Below are positions 49,591 to 58,758 of a stretch of DNA of 64,000 nucleotides, in pieces. A model generated the notes under the pieces. The model was not told where the DNA came from. It made no database searches and saw only the letters and a list, made by a program, of their open reading frames with translations. Every line of letters begins with the position of its first letter. Positions within the stretch are counted from its first letter, which is position 1. Origin of the DNA: Granulicatella seriolae (GTDB lineage: Bacteria > Bacillota > Bacilli > Lactobacillales > Aerococcaceae); contig NZ_JANHNZ010000001.1 in the NCBI RefSeq assembly GCF_024543085.1, forward strand, positions 416,876-480,875, written 5' to 3'. The translations under genes were made by a program, and so were the position numbers.

Positions 49591-49655
49591 TTACAGTCAG
49601 GTAAGCAGCTAAGACCGTTAGACCAAGGCTTTTGACGGTATCACAGTCTCAATGC
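49591..49655 (+). repeat. Right-half remnant of another palindromic element copy
   Basis: Immediately after copy 9, TTACAGTCAGGTAAGCAGC, then a degraded GACCGTTAGACCAAGGC and GGTATCACAGTCTCA. This is the right half of the family core, starting at the same TTACAG as the right half of copy 7 and the remnant at 58521. It suggests that copy 9 entered an older copy at the apex. Confidence 0.65.
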
Positions 49656-49748
49656 CTAACAACACTATCTATAGTCACTTTTCTCAAAATAGAAAATAAA
49701 TTTTCCCCAGCCTTCTATTAACCTCAGTCATATCGTTATAGAAATTAG

Positions 49749-49777
49749 TTGACTTCTCAAAGATATATGATTATGAT
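49749..49777 (+). promoter_or_regulatory. Promoter of the brnQ T-box transcript
   Basis: TTGACT (49749-49754) and TATGAT (49772-49777), 17-bp spacer. Confidence 0.75.
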
Positions 49778-49785
49778 AATAACAT

Positions 49786-50036
49786 AAAAGAACGAGTAGG
49801 TTGTCGATTTATTTTTAGAGAGCTGACGAATGGTGAAAGTCAGTAATACATCTTAGCTGAAAATCCTCTTTTTTCATTCACTCTGAACCCTAGTAAGAGC
49901 TGACGGGCTAGCTTCCGTTATCATGGCTGCATATTGATAGATATGCTTGAGTGTCTTCAGAAATTCTGAAGCTAATAAAGGTGGTACCGCGAAATCAAGT
50001 CGCCCTTTATCCGTAATGGATAGAGGGCGTTTTTCT
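49786..50036 (+). ncRNA. T-box leader of brnQ
   Basis: The leader has an AGAGAGCTGACGAATGGTGA stretch of stem I, the T-box sequence AAAGGTGGTACCGCG (49977-49991) and a terminator CGCCCTTTATCC/GGATAGAGGGCG with T5 ending at 50035. Uncharged tRNA would favour antitermination. The specifier triplet is not certain; ATC (Ile) in the GAAAATCCTC segment fits the transporter downstream. Confidence 0.88.
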
Positions 50037-50094
50037 TTTATCTTTAACTCAACTTATCTGATGACCTATTTTATAATCAGGAAGGAAGAAACAC

Positions 50095-51408
50095 ATGCAA
50101 ACCCTATCGAGAAAGAATCTTTTTTATGTCTCTATGCTCTTATTTGGTCTCTTTTTTGGAGCCGGAAACCTCATTTTTCCACCACTTCTTGGCAAAGATG
50201 CTGGCACCAATAGCTTTATCGCACTTGCCTTCTTTTGTATCACTGCCATTGTCATTCCCATCCTTGGCGTTATCTCTGTTGCCAAGTCAAACGGCTTGAA
50301 TCATTTAGCCAAACGGGTTGACCCTATCTTCGCCATTATCTTCACGTCCGCCATCTACCTCTCCATCGGCCCAGCTTTAGGAATCCCCAGAGCAGGTAGC
50401 CTACCTTTTGAAATGGTGGTAGCTTCTTATCTACCAGCTGACATCTCTCTAACCTTACCACGCTTTCTCTACACACTTCTCTTTTTTGGTGCAGCCTATT
50501 GGTTATCGCAAAATCCTAGTAAATTAGTTGACCGACTAGGAAAGCTATTGACACCATTGCTGATTCTTTTACTAGTTGGAATGTTTCTAGGTATCGTCTT
50601 TAAGGACACAACCGCTTTTCCAGCACCAACACTGGCTTATGCTGCTAACCCTGCCGTCAAAGGCTTTATCGAAGGATATAACACCATGGATGCAGTGGCG
50701 GCCTTGAATTTTGGCCTAGTCATCTCCCTATCCATCCGCTCCCTCCAAATCAAGGATCAAAAAGCCGTAGAACGCTACTCTATCAAAGCTGGGATCAATG
50801 CTGGCTTTGCCCTACTAGTTATTTACCTCATGCTAACCTATATCGGCTCTTCCACAGCAGGACTATTCCCTGACACGGAAAATGGTGCTCAAGTATTGAC
50901 ACAGGCTATCACTTACGGATTCGGGCCTTTCGGAGCAGTCTTGTTAGCTATCATCTTCACTCTAGCCTGTCTGACCACTTGCGTTGGCTTAATCACTTCT
51001 TCTAGCCAATACTTTACTACCTTGACCCACCGCGTATCCTATGTCACATGGGTCAGAGTCTGGACCCTGTCCAGTCTTTTACTGGCCAACTTTGGTTTGA
51101 ATGCTATATTGAGTTATTCTGTTCCAATTCTTATCGCCATCTATCCTGTTTCCATTGTCTTAATCCTTTTCGGTTTAATCGATAAACTGAAAGACTTCAC
51201 TTTGGTCTACAAGATCACCATTTACCTAACAGCTTTACAATCTATCTTAAATGCTTTAGATTTAACTGGAATCCAAATCCCATATCTAACGAATCTTTTC
51301 AGAGCCCTACCCTTTTATGACCTAGGACTAGGTTGGGTCTGCCTTTCAGCTCTAGCCTTCTTAGGCAGCCTTCTTCTCGAAATCTCCCTCCGCCATTTGA
51401 AACATTAG
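50095..51408 (+). CDS. brnQ: Branched-chain amino acid transport protein BrnQ
   Basis: A 437-residue LIVCS-family cation symporter importing leucine, isoleucine and valine. About twelve membrane segments; SMLLFGLFFGAGNLIFPPLLG near residues 12-32 and GPALGIPRAGSLPFE near 92 are family marks. The T-box leader upstream ties expression to amino acid shortage. GGAAGGAAG lies before the ATG at 50095. A strong terminator follows the stop within 30 bases. Confidence 0.95.
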   Translation: MQTLSRKNLFYVSMLLFGLFFGAGNLIFPPLLGKDAGTNSFIALAFFCITAIVIPILGVISVAKSNGLNHLAKRVDPIFAIIFTSAIYLSIGPALGIPRAGSLPFEMVVASYLPADISLTLPRFLYTLLFFGAAYWLSQNPSKLVDRLGKLLTPLLILLLVGMFLGIVFKDTTAFPAPTLAYAANPAVKGFIEGYNTMDAVAALNFGLVISLSIRSLQIKDQKAVERYSIKAGINAGFALLVIYLMLTYIGSSTAGLFPDTENGAQVLTQAITYGFGPFGAVLLAIIFTLACLTTCVGLITSSSQYFTTLTHRVSYVTWVRVWTLSSLLLANFGLNAILSYSVPILIAIYPVSIVLILFGLIDKLKDFTLVYKITIYLTALQSILNALDLTGIQIPYLTNLFRALPFYDLGLGWVCLSALAFLGSLLLEISLRHLKH

Positions 51409-51508
51409 TATATATACAATTTCCAAATACCAAAATACCATCCAATCCCTATAACAACAAGGTTTTGGATGGTATTTTTTCTCACACAAGTATAAAAGTC
51501 AGTAAATA
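51409..51508. mobile_element. Fragment related to the 437-bp element; also brnQ terminator
   Basis: Starting at the brnQ stop, GTATATATAC, a hairpin AATACCATCC/GGATGGTATT with AACAAGG in the loop and T6, and then ACAAGTATAAAAGTCAGT reproduce the layout and much of the sequence of the right end of the 437-bp element (46302-46397). The stem bases differ but stay paired. It now serves as the brnQ terminator (51432-51480). Confidence 0.6.
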
Positions 51509-51542
51509 AAAATCCAGCCTTTCTAACAAGCAGAACCAGCTT

Positions 51543-51710
51543 AAGAGCCATCAGCTCCTCGGTCAGGAATAACGGTGTATGAGCATAGCTGACGCACAGT
51601 GACTGTTTCGGCTTCAGCCGATTTACAGTCACGTAGACAGCTAAGCCGAAAGACTAGGGCTTTTGGCGATGCCACCGTTCTTATTCCTGACCGAGGAGCT
51701 GATGGCTCTT
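51543..51710 (+). repeat. Palindromic structured element, copy 10 (different arms)
   Basis: Carries the family core (ATAACGGTGTATGAGCATAG, apex CGGCTTCAGCCG, then ACGTAGACAGCTAAGCC). The outer arms are unrelated to other copies yet form a 30-bp perfect stem, 51543-51572 with 51681-51710, containing GAGCCATCAGCTCCTC. The usual GGGGCTGGGC ends are absent. The side hairpin is CCGAAAG/CTTTTGG. It sits between convergent brnQ and leuS. Confidence 0.85.
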
Positions 51711-51723
51711 TCCCGTCTACCCC

Positions 51724-54135
51724 TTAATTCGCAACAATATTAACCAATTTACCAGGGATAGAAATCACTTTTCGAACAGTCTTACCTTCAATAGCATCCT
51801 TAATGGCTGGATTAGCTAAAGCAAGCTCCTCCAATTCTTTCCCACTTAGGTCAGCAGCCACCTCTACACGAGCCTTAATTTTACCATTGACTTGGTAAAT
51901 AACCTCAACTTGATCTTCCACCAAGAAAGACTCATCATAGGTTGGCCAAGCAGCGTGTTGAATAGATCCTTGCATACCTAGAATAGACCATAGCTCCTCA
52001 CTAACATGTGGCGCAATTGGTGCTAGTAGCTGTACAATGCCTTTCATGTACTCTACAGGCAAAGCATCACCCTTGTAAGCTTCATTAACAAAAATCATAA
52101 TTTGCGAAATGGCCGTATTGAATCTTAGATGCTCATAGTCCTCTGTCACTTTTTTCACAGTTTGATGGTAAACCTTGTCCAGCTTCCCATCATTAAACTT
52201 GGTTACACGATCTCTAAGTTTGCCTTTATCATCCACCAACATTCTCCAGAAGCGGTCCAAGAATTTACGGCTACCTTCTAAACCATTCTCACTCCAAGCG
52301 ATAGCAGCATCCAATGGCCCCATGAACATTTCGTATAGACGTAGGGTATCTGCTCCATATTGTTTAATCACATCGTCTGGATTAACCACATTCCCCTTGG
52401 ATTTAGACATTTTTTCATTGCCTTCCCCTAAAATCATCCCTTGATTGAAGAGCTTTTGGAATGGTTCTTTGTTAGGGACAATCCCCAAATCGTATAGAAC
52501 TTTGTACCAGAAACGGGCATAAAGCAAATGCAGTACCGCGTGTTCTGCCCCACCAATATACAAATCAACTGGCAACCATTCTGCTAGTTTTTCTTTTGAA
52601 GCAATTTCTTCTTGGTTATGGGGGTCAACGAAGCGAACATAATACCAAGAAGACCCCGCCCACTGTGGCATGGTGTTGGTTTCACGGCGACCTCTCTTGC
52701 CAGTAATTGGGTCTGTGACATACAACCAATCTTCAATAGCAGCTAAAGGTGATTCACCTGTTCCACTTGGTTGAATCTTATCCGTTTTTGGTAGAGTCAA
52801 AGGCAATTGGTCTTCTGGAACAGTAGTTGTGGTGCCGTCTTCCCAATGAATAACAGGGATTGGCTCACCCCAGTAACGTTGACGAGAGAATAACCAGTCT
52901 CTCAAACGGTAAGATACTTTGCCTTCCCCTATCCCTTTTTCTGTCAACCAAGTAATCATCTTAGCAATCGCTTCATCTTTGCTTAGTCCATCTAAGAAAT
53001 CAGAATTGATAAGAATTCCGTCACCTGTATATGGTAGAATTCCATCAGGAGCCTCAAAAACTGGAAGAATTGGTAAATCAAAGGTTTGGGCAAACTCAAA
53101 GTCTCTTTCATCATGAGCAGGAACGGCCATAATAGCACCAGTCCCATATGAACTTAAAACATAATCCGCAATCCAAATCGGTATTTCTTGGCCATTTGCT
53201 GGATTAATAGCATAGGCTCCTGTAAAGACACCCGTCTTCGTTTTAGCTAAATCCGTTCTTTCTAAGTCTGATTTCTTGCTGGCATATTCTTGGTAGTCTT
53301 CAACGGCTTGTTTTTGCTGCGGACTAACAATACTTGCCACCAAATCATGTTCTGGTGAAAGAACAGCATAGCTAGCACCAAAAAGAGTATCAGGTCTAGT
53401 GGTGAAGACTTCGAATTCCTTGTCAGAATCTTTTACTTTAAAGGTTACTTGAGCACCATATGAGCGGCCAATCCAGTTGCGTTGCATATCCTTAATACTT
53501 TCTGGCCAGTCAAGTTCTTCCAAGTCATCAATCAAACGGTCGGCATAAGCTGTGATTTTTAACATCCATTGTTTCATTGGTTTACGGAATACTGGATAGC
53601 CACCACGCTCAGATTTGCCATCAATCACTTCTTCGTTAGCCAAAACGGTTCCTAATGTCGGGCACCAGTTTACGGCCACATCTGCTTCATAGGCTAGTCC
53701 CATGTCATATAATTTAGTGAAAATCCATTGCGTCCATTTGTAATAGTCTGGGTCGGTTGTATTGATTTCACGTTCCCAATCATAAGAAAAACCTAGGTCA
53801 TTAATTTGGCGCTTAAAGGTTTGAATGTTGTGAGCTGTAAAGTCAGCAGGGTCATTTCCTGTATCAAGGGCATACTGTTCTGCTGGCAAACCAAAGGCAT
53901 CCCAGCCCATAGGATGTAGCACATTGAAGTTTTGCGCACGTTTCATCCGGGCAATGGCATCAGTAGCTGTATAACCCTCAGGGTGCCCCACATGCAATCC
54001 TTGTCCAGATGGGTATGGAAACATGTCTAGTGCGTAAAAGTTGCTCTTATCGACATCTTCTGTTGTTTTAAAAGTATTGTTTTCTTTCCAGTAAGCTTGC
54101 CACTTTGGTTCGATGACTCTGTGATTAAATGTCAT
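51724..54135 (-). CDS. leuS: Leucyl-tRNA synthetase
   Basis: An 803-residue class I synthetase charging tRNA(Leu). The HIGH motif appears as [12 protein letters not shown] (about residue 49), the CP1 editing domain has [10 protein letters not shown], and the second signature is [11 protein letters not shown] place the start at [13 protein letters not shown] (54135), giving the usual length; upstream codons lack an RBS. A leucine T-box controls it. The 3' end faces element copy 10. Confidence 0.97.
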   Translation of the reverse strand: MTFNHRVIEPKWQAYWKENNTFKTTEDVDKSNFYALDMFPYPSGQGLHVGHPEGYTATDAIARMKRAQNFNVLHPMGWDAFGLPAEQYALDTGNDPADFTAHNIQTFKRQINDLGFSYDWEREINTTDPDYYKWTQWIFTKLYDMGLAYEADVAVNWCPTLGTVLANEEVIDGKSERGGYPVFRKPMKQWMLKITAYADRLIDDLEELDWPESIKDMQRNWIGRSYGAQVTFKVKDSDKEFEVFTTRPDTLFGASYAVLSPEHDLVASIVSPQQKQAVEDYQEYASKKSDLERTDLAKTKTGVFTGAYAINPANGQEIPIWIADYVLSSYGTGAIMAVPAHDERDFEFAQTFDLPILPVFEAPDGILPYTGDGILINSDFLDGLSKDEAIAKMITWLTEKGIGEGKVSYRLRDWLFSRQRYWGEPIPVIHWEDGTTTTVPEDQLPLTLPKTDKIQPSGTGESPLAAIEDWLYVTDPITGKRGRRETNTMPQWAGSSWYYVRFVDPHNQEEIASKEKLAEWLPVDLYIGGAEHAVLHLLYARFWYKVLYDLGIVPNKEPFQKLFNQGMILGEGNEKMSKSKGNVVNPDDVIKQYGADTLRLYEMFMGPLDAAIAWSENGLEGSRKFLDRFWRMLVDDKGKLRDRVTKFNDGKLDKVYHQTVKKVTEDYEHLRFNTAISQIMIFVNEAYKGDALPVEYMKGIVQLLAPIAPHVSEELWSILGMQGSIQHAAWPTYDESFLVEDQVEVIYQVNGKIKARVEVAADLSGKELEELALANPAIKDAIEGKTVRKVISIPGKLVNIVAN

Positions 54136-54186
54136 TCCTAACACGTCCTCTTCTTCATATTTTTTGGCGACTCCCACATTTAGATA

Positions 54187-54442
54187 CAAAAAAAGCCTAT
54201 GACAAAGTTGAATTCTTTGTCATAGGACGAACAAGTCGTGGTACCACCTAATTTGTTACTCTTCATACCCATAACGTGGGCGAGGCGACCTACTCTAGTA
54301 CTGCGCTAGTCATAGACAATGACAGGTTCAAGTAGATAGCTAAAAGGTGAGTTCAATCTGTTTCTTGATGCATTTTCACCAGCCATGCACTCTCTAGGCA
54401 AGATTCACATTTACTATTCCTTTGTGAGCTTTATATTTCTAT
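54187..54442 (-). ncRNA. Leucine T-box leader of leuS
   Basis: On the minus strand: stem I with AGAGAGTGCATGGCTGGTGA, specifier CTC (Leu) in GAACTCACC (plus-strand 54349-54351), the T-box AGGTGGTACCACG (54249-54237), and a terminator CCTATGACAAAG/CTTTGTCATAGG (54226-54196) with T7. It is matched to the gene it controls. Confidence 0.92.
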
Positions 54443-54444
54443 TT

Positions 54445-54473
54445 AGTATAACAGATTAGCGGGAGACTTTCAA
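54445..54473 (-). promoter_or_regulatory. Promoter of leuS
   Basis: Minus-strand TTGAAA (54473-54468) and TATACT (54450-54445), 17-bp spacer. The -35 lies inside the last codons of the upstream LysM gene. Confidence 0.75.
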
Positions 54474-56462
54474 GATTTGGCCTGGCTGGATTAGATTAGA
54501 ATCTAAACCATTGATGTCTTTTAATTCTTCAAGGGTTAGTCCATGATTTTTAGCGATACGCCACAAGCCATCACCCGCTTTAACCGTGTAAGTTGAACCG
54601 TTTGAACTAGTTTCTGCTACTGAGCTTGTTGTGCTTTCAGTTACTTGAGGAGCTGGCGCGCTAGCTTGCCCACCCAAGTTCAAAACTTGACCTGGGTAAA
54701 TAATGCTGTTTGAGCTTAAACCATTTGCATTGTAAAGAGTTGTAAGAGATACACCTGTTTTACGAGCTATGCCATAAAGGGTATCGCCTGATGCAACGGT
54801 GTATGAGCCGGAGCTTGTTGTTTCTACTACTACTGGAGCAGATGGCGTTGGTTTAGACTCAGCTACTGGTGTCGGTGTACTAGCTTGTCCACCTAAGTTA
54901 AGGACTTGCCCAGGATAAATAATGCTGGATGAGCTTAAGTCATTAGCTTGGTATAAGCTATCCACTGCTAGACCAGTCTTACGCGCTATACCGTATAAAG
55001 TATCACCTGATACAACTGTGTATGAGCCAGAACTTGTTGCTTCCGTTACTGGAGCAGATGGGGCTGGTTTCGTTACAGCAGGTGCTGTCGTACTAGCTTG
55101 CCCATCTAAACTTAGCACTTGCCCCGGATAAATGATACTTGATGAGCTTAAATCATTGGCTTGGTAAAGGGTACCAATTGCCACACCAGTTTTACGAGAA
55201 ATTCCGTATAGGGTATCACCTGATACAACCGTATAAGAACCTGCGCTAACTGATTCCACTACTGGAGTGGATGGGGCTGGTTTTGTCTCAACAGGTGCTG
55301 GAGTTGGTGTACTAGCTTGTCCACCTACGTTAAGAACTTGGCCCGGATAGATAATGCTAGCCGAACTCAAGCCATTTTCATTGTAAAGTGTTGTAAGACT
55401 CGCACCAGTTTTACGGGAAATTCCATATAGAGTATCGCCAGAAACAACTGTATAGCTTGTCCCGCCAGTATTCGGTTTAGTCACATTAGGCGTAACAGGA
55501 GTCGCAGGCTTCGTTGTATTTTCCACAGGTGCCGGAGCAGGAGTCGCTGCTTGACTACCTAATTTTAGCACTTGTCCTGGGTAAATAATGCTCGTAGAAC
55601 TCAAACCATTTTCACGATAGAGTGTGCTAACAGACACACCAGTATTCCGAGAAATGGCATAAAGAGTATCTCCCGCCTTAACGGTATAGCCACCAGTAAT
55701 TGGTGTATTAGTGCTAGTACTTGGTTGGCCTTCAATGACTTTAATGGTTTCGTCTGTGACACCATTGTTAGCAATATCATCTGCTAATTCAATCGCCGTT
55801 CCGTTATCAAACCTTGTTAAATCATATTGTTCGATAATTCGATTTAATTTTGAGGCATAAGCAGTATCTGTTGCATAACGACCTGTTAGATAAGCCGTTG
55901 CATCCTTATAGCTACTTGTATTGCTCTTCCATGCACCAGAATAGTATGCTGGATTCCATTTAGGTCCATTTAAAATAACGCCAGTATAATCCTCTAAAGC
56001 CTCTTGATAAGATGGATACTTACGGAATTGGGCAGTAATTTGGTAATAATTTTGCCCACCTGAATCCTCTAGGGTTTTCATGTCGACAGATGCGCCTTGG
56101 TAATCCCCTTTAATCCCAAAGAGATTGTGATTAGGTGATTGTGACAAGGTACTATTGCCCCAGCCCGTTTCTAAGGCAGCTTGTGCCAGCATAACGGACG
56201 TATAAATATCTTTGTTTTCAGACACCTTTTGCGCTGATGGAATTAAGGAATTCAAAAAAGGATTGGATGTAAATGCTGCAGTCCCCGTTTGTACTTTTTC
56301 AGCCGCCAATACTTGAGCTACTGGTGACGTATATAAAGCAACCATAACAGTCGATCCAAGGACCGCCATTGATTGTCTCATCTTCGTATTTACCTTATTC
56401 AATTGTTCAAATTGTAGCCGTGCTTTTTGTTTTTTGATTCGTTGATTTCTAGAAATTTCCAT
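54456..56462 (-). CDS. Cell-wall N-acetylglucosaminidase with six LysM repeats
   Basis: A 668-residue secreted autolysin. The start MEISRNQRIKK has GGAGGGG upstream. A long signal peptide ends near SPVAQVLAA (about residue 54). The GH73-type glucosaminidase domain (about 65-225) contains LAQAALETGWG with the catalytic-region Glu and YPSYQEALEDY. Six LysM peptidoglycan-binding modules follow, each starting YTV-x-x-GDTLY (the last YTVKAGDGLW), joined by Pro/Thr/Ala-rich linkers. Modules 2-5 are nearly alike, pointing to recent duplication. It resembles enterococcal AtlA and muramidase-2 and should act in daughter-cell separation. Confidence 0.93.
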   Translation of the reverse strand: MEISRNQRIKKQKARLQFEQLNKVNTKMRQSMAVLGSTVMVALYTSPVAQVLAAEKVQTGTAAFTSNPFLNSLIPSAQKVSENKDIYTSVMLAQAALETGWGNSTLSQSPNHNLFGIKGDYQGASVDMKTLEDSGGQNYYQITAQFRKYPSYQEALEDYTGVILNGPKWNPAYYSGAWKSNTSSYKDATAYLTGRYATDTAYASKLNRIIEQYDLTRFDNGTAIELADDIANNGVTDETIKVIEGQPSTSTNTPITGGYTVKAGDTLYAISRNTGVSVSTLYRENGLSSTSIIYPGQVLKLGSQAATPAPAPVENTTKPATPVTPNVTKPNTGGTSYTVVSGDTLYGISRKTGASLTTLYNENGLSSASIIYPGQVLNVGGQASTPTPAPVETKPAPSTPVVESVSAGSYTVVSGDTLYGISRKTGVAIGTLYQANDLSSSSIIYPGQVLSLDGQASTTAPAVTKPAPSAPVTEATSSGSYTVVSGDTLYGIARKTGLAVDSLYQANDLSSSSIIYPGQVLNLGGQASTPTPVAESKPTPSAPVVVETTSSGSYTVASGDTLYGIARKTGVSLTTLYNANGLSSNSIIYPGQVLNLGGQASAPAPQVTESTTSSVAETSSNGSTYTVKAGDGLWRIAKNHGLTLEELKDINGLDSNLIQPGQILKVSR

Positions 56463-56687
56463 AATATTATCCCCTCCAAACTGTAGAATGGTCACTCTCA
56501 ATTATAGGCTTTTCAATTGATAAGAACAGACGAACGTGGCACGAACAGCCAGTAAGTTATGGACATTTAATATAAGTAAAGAGTTTGTAATATAGCTCTT
56601 TCAAACATCTCAAACACTTATCAACTATTGGCAAATCCCTCAAAATAGAGTAGGATACAAGTATCACATATAGATTGGATGCTGCAT

Positions 56688-57644
56688 ATGGAAACAAATA
56701 CTCAAGCCCCTACTTCATGGATGGGCAAGCCTTATAATAGTTTAAACCGCCATTTTCAAGATTATTTTGGCGAAAAAATATTCAAAGTCTCACTGGATGG
56801 CGGTTTTGACTGCCCGAATCGCGATGGCCATGTTGCTTATGGTGGCTGCACCTTCTGTAGTGTTAGCGGCTCAGGTGATTTTGCTGGAAACCGGGTCGAC
56901 CCTTTAGCAACCCAGTTCCAGGATGGGATCGCTAAGATGCATGCCAAATGGCCCAAAGTCAACAAGTATATTGCCTACTTCCAAAGTTTCACCAACACCT
57001 ATGCCCCTGTTGAAACCCTCAGACAGCGTTATGAACAAGTATTAGGTTTAGAGGGTGTTGTAGGAATTATGATAGCCACACGACCAGACTGCCTGCCGCC
57101 AGAAACTATCGATTATCTGGCTGAACTAAACGAACGCTACTATCTGTGGGTAGAACTAGGCCTACAAACCGTTCATGAATCAACCAGTAAAGCCATCAAC
57201 CGTGCCCACGACTACCAGACCTACCTAGATGCCGTTGCAGCCTTAAGAAAACACAATATACCCGTTTGTACCCACATCATCAACGGCCTACCCGGTGAAA
57301 CAGCCCAAATGATGCAAGAGAGTGTCGAACGCATTATGCTAGATAGCGATATTCAAGGCATTAAGATTCATCTGCTACATTTGATGCGAAATACCAAGAT
57401 GGTGCGTGACTACTATCAAGGCCGCCTGACCTTCTTGAGCCAAGAAGAATACACCAATATCGTTTGCGACCAACTCGAAATCATCCCCCAAGACGTCATT
57501 ATCCACCGCCTGACCGGAGATGCGCCAAGAGATACCCTAATCGGCCCTATGTGGAGCCTGAACAAATGGGAAGTCCTCAACGGGATTGAAGATGAGCTCA
57601 AACGCCGAAAAACCTATCAAGGAATTTATGATATCCGCAAATGA
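56688..57644 (+). CDS. mnmL: Radical SAM protein YtqA/MnmL (TIGR01212 family)
   Basis: A 318-residue radical SAM protein. The [4Fe-4S] cysteines appear as C-x11-C-x2-C (Cys42, Cys54 and Cys57 from the ATG at 56688), a spacing typical of the TIGR01212/Elp3-like branch. YtqA has been linked to the wobble uridine xm5s2U tRNA modification route of Firmicutes and named MnmL. The adjacent ytqB/mnmM gene, 17 bases on, supports that role. A start three codons upstream is also possible; neither has a strong RBS. Confidence 0.88.
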   Translation: METNTQAPTSWMGKPYNSLNRHFQDYFGEKIFKVSLDGGFDCPNRDGHVAYGGCTFCSVSGSGDFAGNRVDPLATQFQDGIAKMHAKWPKVNKYIAYFQSFTNTYAPVETLRQRYEQVLGLEGVVGIMIATRPDCLPPETIDYLAELNERYYLWVELGLQTVHESTSKAINRAHDYQTYLDAVAALRKHNIPVCTHIINGLPGETAQMMQESVERIMLDSDIQGIKIHLLHLMRNTKMVRDYYQGRLTFLSQEEYTNIVCDQLEIIPQDVIIHRLTGDAPRDTLIGPMWSLNKWEVLNGIEDELKRRKTYQGIYDIRK

Positions 57645-57661
57645 AAAGGAGTTAGCTTCAC

Positions 57662-58237
57662 ATGCTTTTAAGTGCCCAAAAACAAAGTCACGAACTGCTT
57701 AAAGAAATAGTTGCTCATGGAGACCTAGTCATTGATGCAACAGCTGGTAAAGGACATGACACCCTTTTACTAGCTCAACTAGTTGGACAGGACGGACTAG
57801 TCTATGCCTTTGATATCCAAGCAGAGGCTATTACCGCTAGCCAAAAGCTTCTTGAAACCCACCAGCTAAGCTCTAGAGTACGCTTGATTGAGGATAGCCA
57901 TAGTCATTTAAAAAACTACCTAAAAGCAGACGCCACCGTTTCAGCCGCCATTTTTAACCTAGGCTACTTACCGGGCAGCGACAAAACCATCATTACCCAA
58001 GCTAGTTCTACCATTGTTGCAATCCAAGACATTCAAGATTTACTCAAAGAAAAAGGACGGATCGTCATTGTAGCCTACCATGGACACGCAGGCGGACCAG
58101 AAGAACACCTAGCCCTTTTGACCTATCTACAAAGTCTAGAACAAAGCAAATGGACTGTCCTACAGTATCAATTCATCAACCAGAAAAACAACCCACCGAT
58201 TTGTTACTGCATAGAGAAAAAAGCCTCTACTAAATAA
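57662..58237 (+). CDS. mnmM: tRNA methyltransferase YtqB/MnmM
   Basis: A 191-residue class I SAM-dependent methyltransferase. Motif I is VIDATAGKGHDTLLLA (about residues 23-38), motif II AFDIQAEAI, and NLGYLPGSDK is the family's catalytic-region motif; IVAYHGHAGG follows. YtqB was identified as MnmM, methylating nm5s2U in tRNA to mnm5s2U in organisms that lack the MnmC methylase domain. AAAAGGAG precedes the ATG. It is co-transcribed with mnmL. Confidence 0.9.
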   Translation: MLLSAQKQSHELLKEIVAHGDLVIDATAGKGHDTLLLAQLVGQDGLVYAFDIQAEAITASQKLLETHQLSSRVRLIEDSHSHLKNYLKADATVSAAIFNLGYLPGSDKTIITQASSTIVAIQDIQDLLKEKGRIVIVAYHGHAGGPEEHLALLTYLQSLEQSKWTVLQYQFINQKNNPPICYCIEKKASTK

Positions 58238-58249
58238 CGTCGTTTCTAA

Positions 58250-58269
58250 ATTCGTTACCAGAAATTAGA
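58250..58269. repeat. Left-arm remnant of an older palindromic element
   Basis: GTTACCAGAAAT (58254-58265) can pair with ATTTCTGATAAC in the remnant at 58521-58636. It appears to be what is left of the left side of the copy that element 11 entered. Confidence 0.45.
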
Positions 58270-58520
58270 GGAGTTGGGCAAAAAGTCTCTAATAAAATAA
58301 AAGCATTCTAAATCACAAAATAGTTCACCAGAAATCTATCAGAAATGAGAACGGTGCACCGCCGTGAGCCGAGGTCTCACTGGCTTAGCTGTCTACGTGG
58401 CTGTAATCGGCTGAAGCCGAAACATCCACTGTGCGTCAGCTATGCTTTATACCGTTATTTCGGATAGATTTCTGGTGAACTATTTTATTTGGTTACCAAT
58501 TGTAGTTTTTGCCCAGCCCC
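58270..58520 (-). repeat. Palindromic structured element, copy 11
   Basis: Full reverse copy with ends GGAGTTGGGCAAAAAGTC and TTTTTGCCCAGCCCC, arms TAGTTCACCAGAAATCTATC and GATAGATTTCTGGTGAACTA. The CCCC to CACC change in one arm is matched by GGGG to GGTG in the other. It lies between convergent mnmM and metK. Confidence 0.9.
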
Positions 58521-58636
58521 TTACAGCCATGTAAATATCTATGCCAGTAAAACCAAGGCTCAGCTTTGTCTTAAAATATAGCCACCGTTCTCATTTCTGA
58601 TAACCTTTTTCGCAAAACTCTTTTATGCTTTAGAAA
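58521..58636 (+). repeat. Right-half remnant of another palindromic element copy
   Basis: Directly after copy 11, TTACAGCCATGTAAATATC, GCCAGTAAAACCAAGGCTC and later GCCACCGTTCTCATTTCTGA, TTTTTCGCAAAACTCTTTTA. This is the right half of an older copy whose arm resembles copy 1. It starts at the same TTACAG joint as in copies 7 and 9. Confidence 0.75.
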
Positions 58637-58709
58637 TAGGTCTATTGGTATTAAATCTCTTATCCCCTCTGATTTCCCCAAATTTAACTGGAGAACCCTT
58701 ATATTAAAC

Positions 58710-58745
58710 AAAAACGCAGAACCCAATACTCAGTTCCGCGTTTTT
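58710..58745 (-). terminator. Terminator of metK
   Basis: Stem AAAAACGCAGAAC/GTTCCGCGTTTTT with a 10-base loop; the minus strand ends in a T-run. It lies 13 bases after the metK stop codon. Confidence 0.88.
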
Positions 58746-58758
58746 GCCATATAATGAT

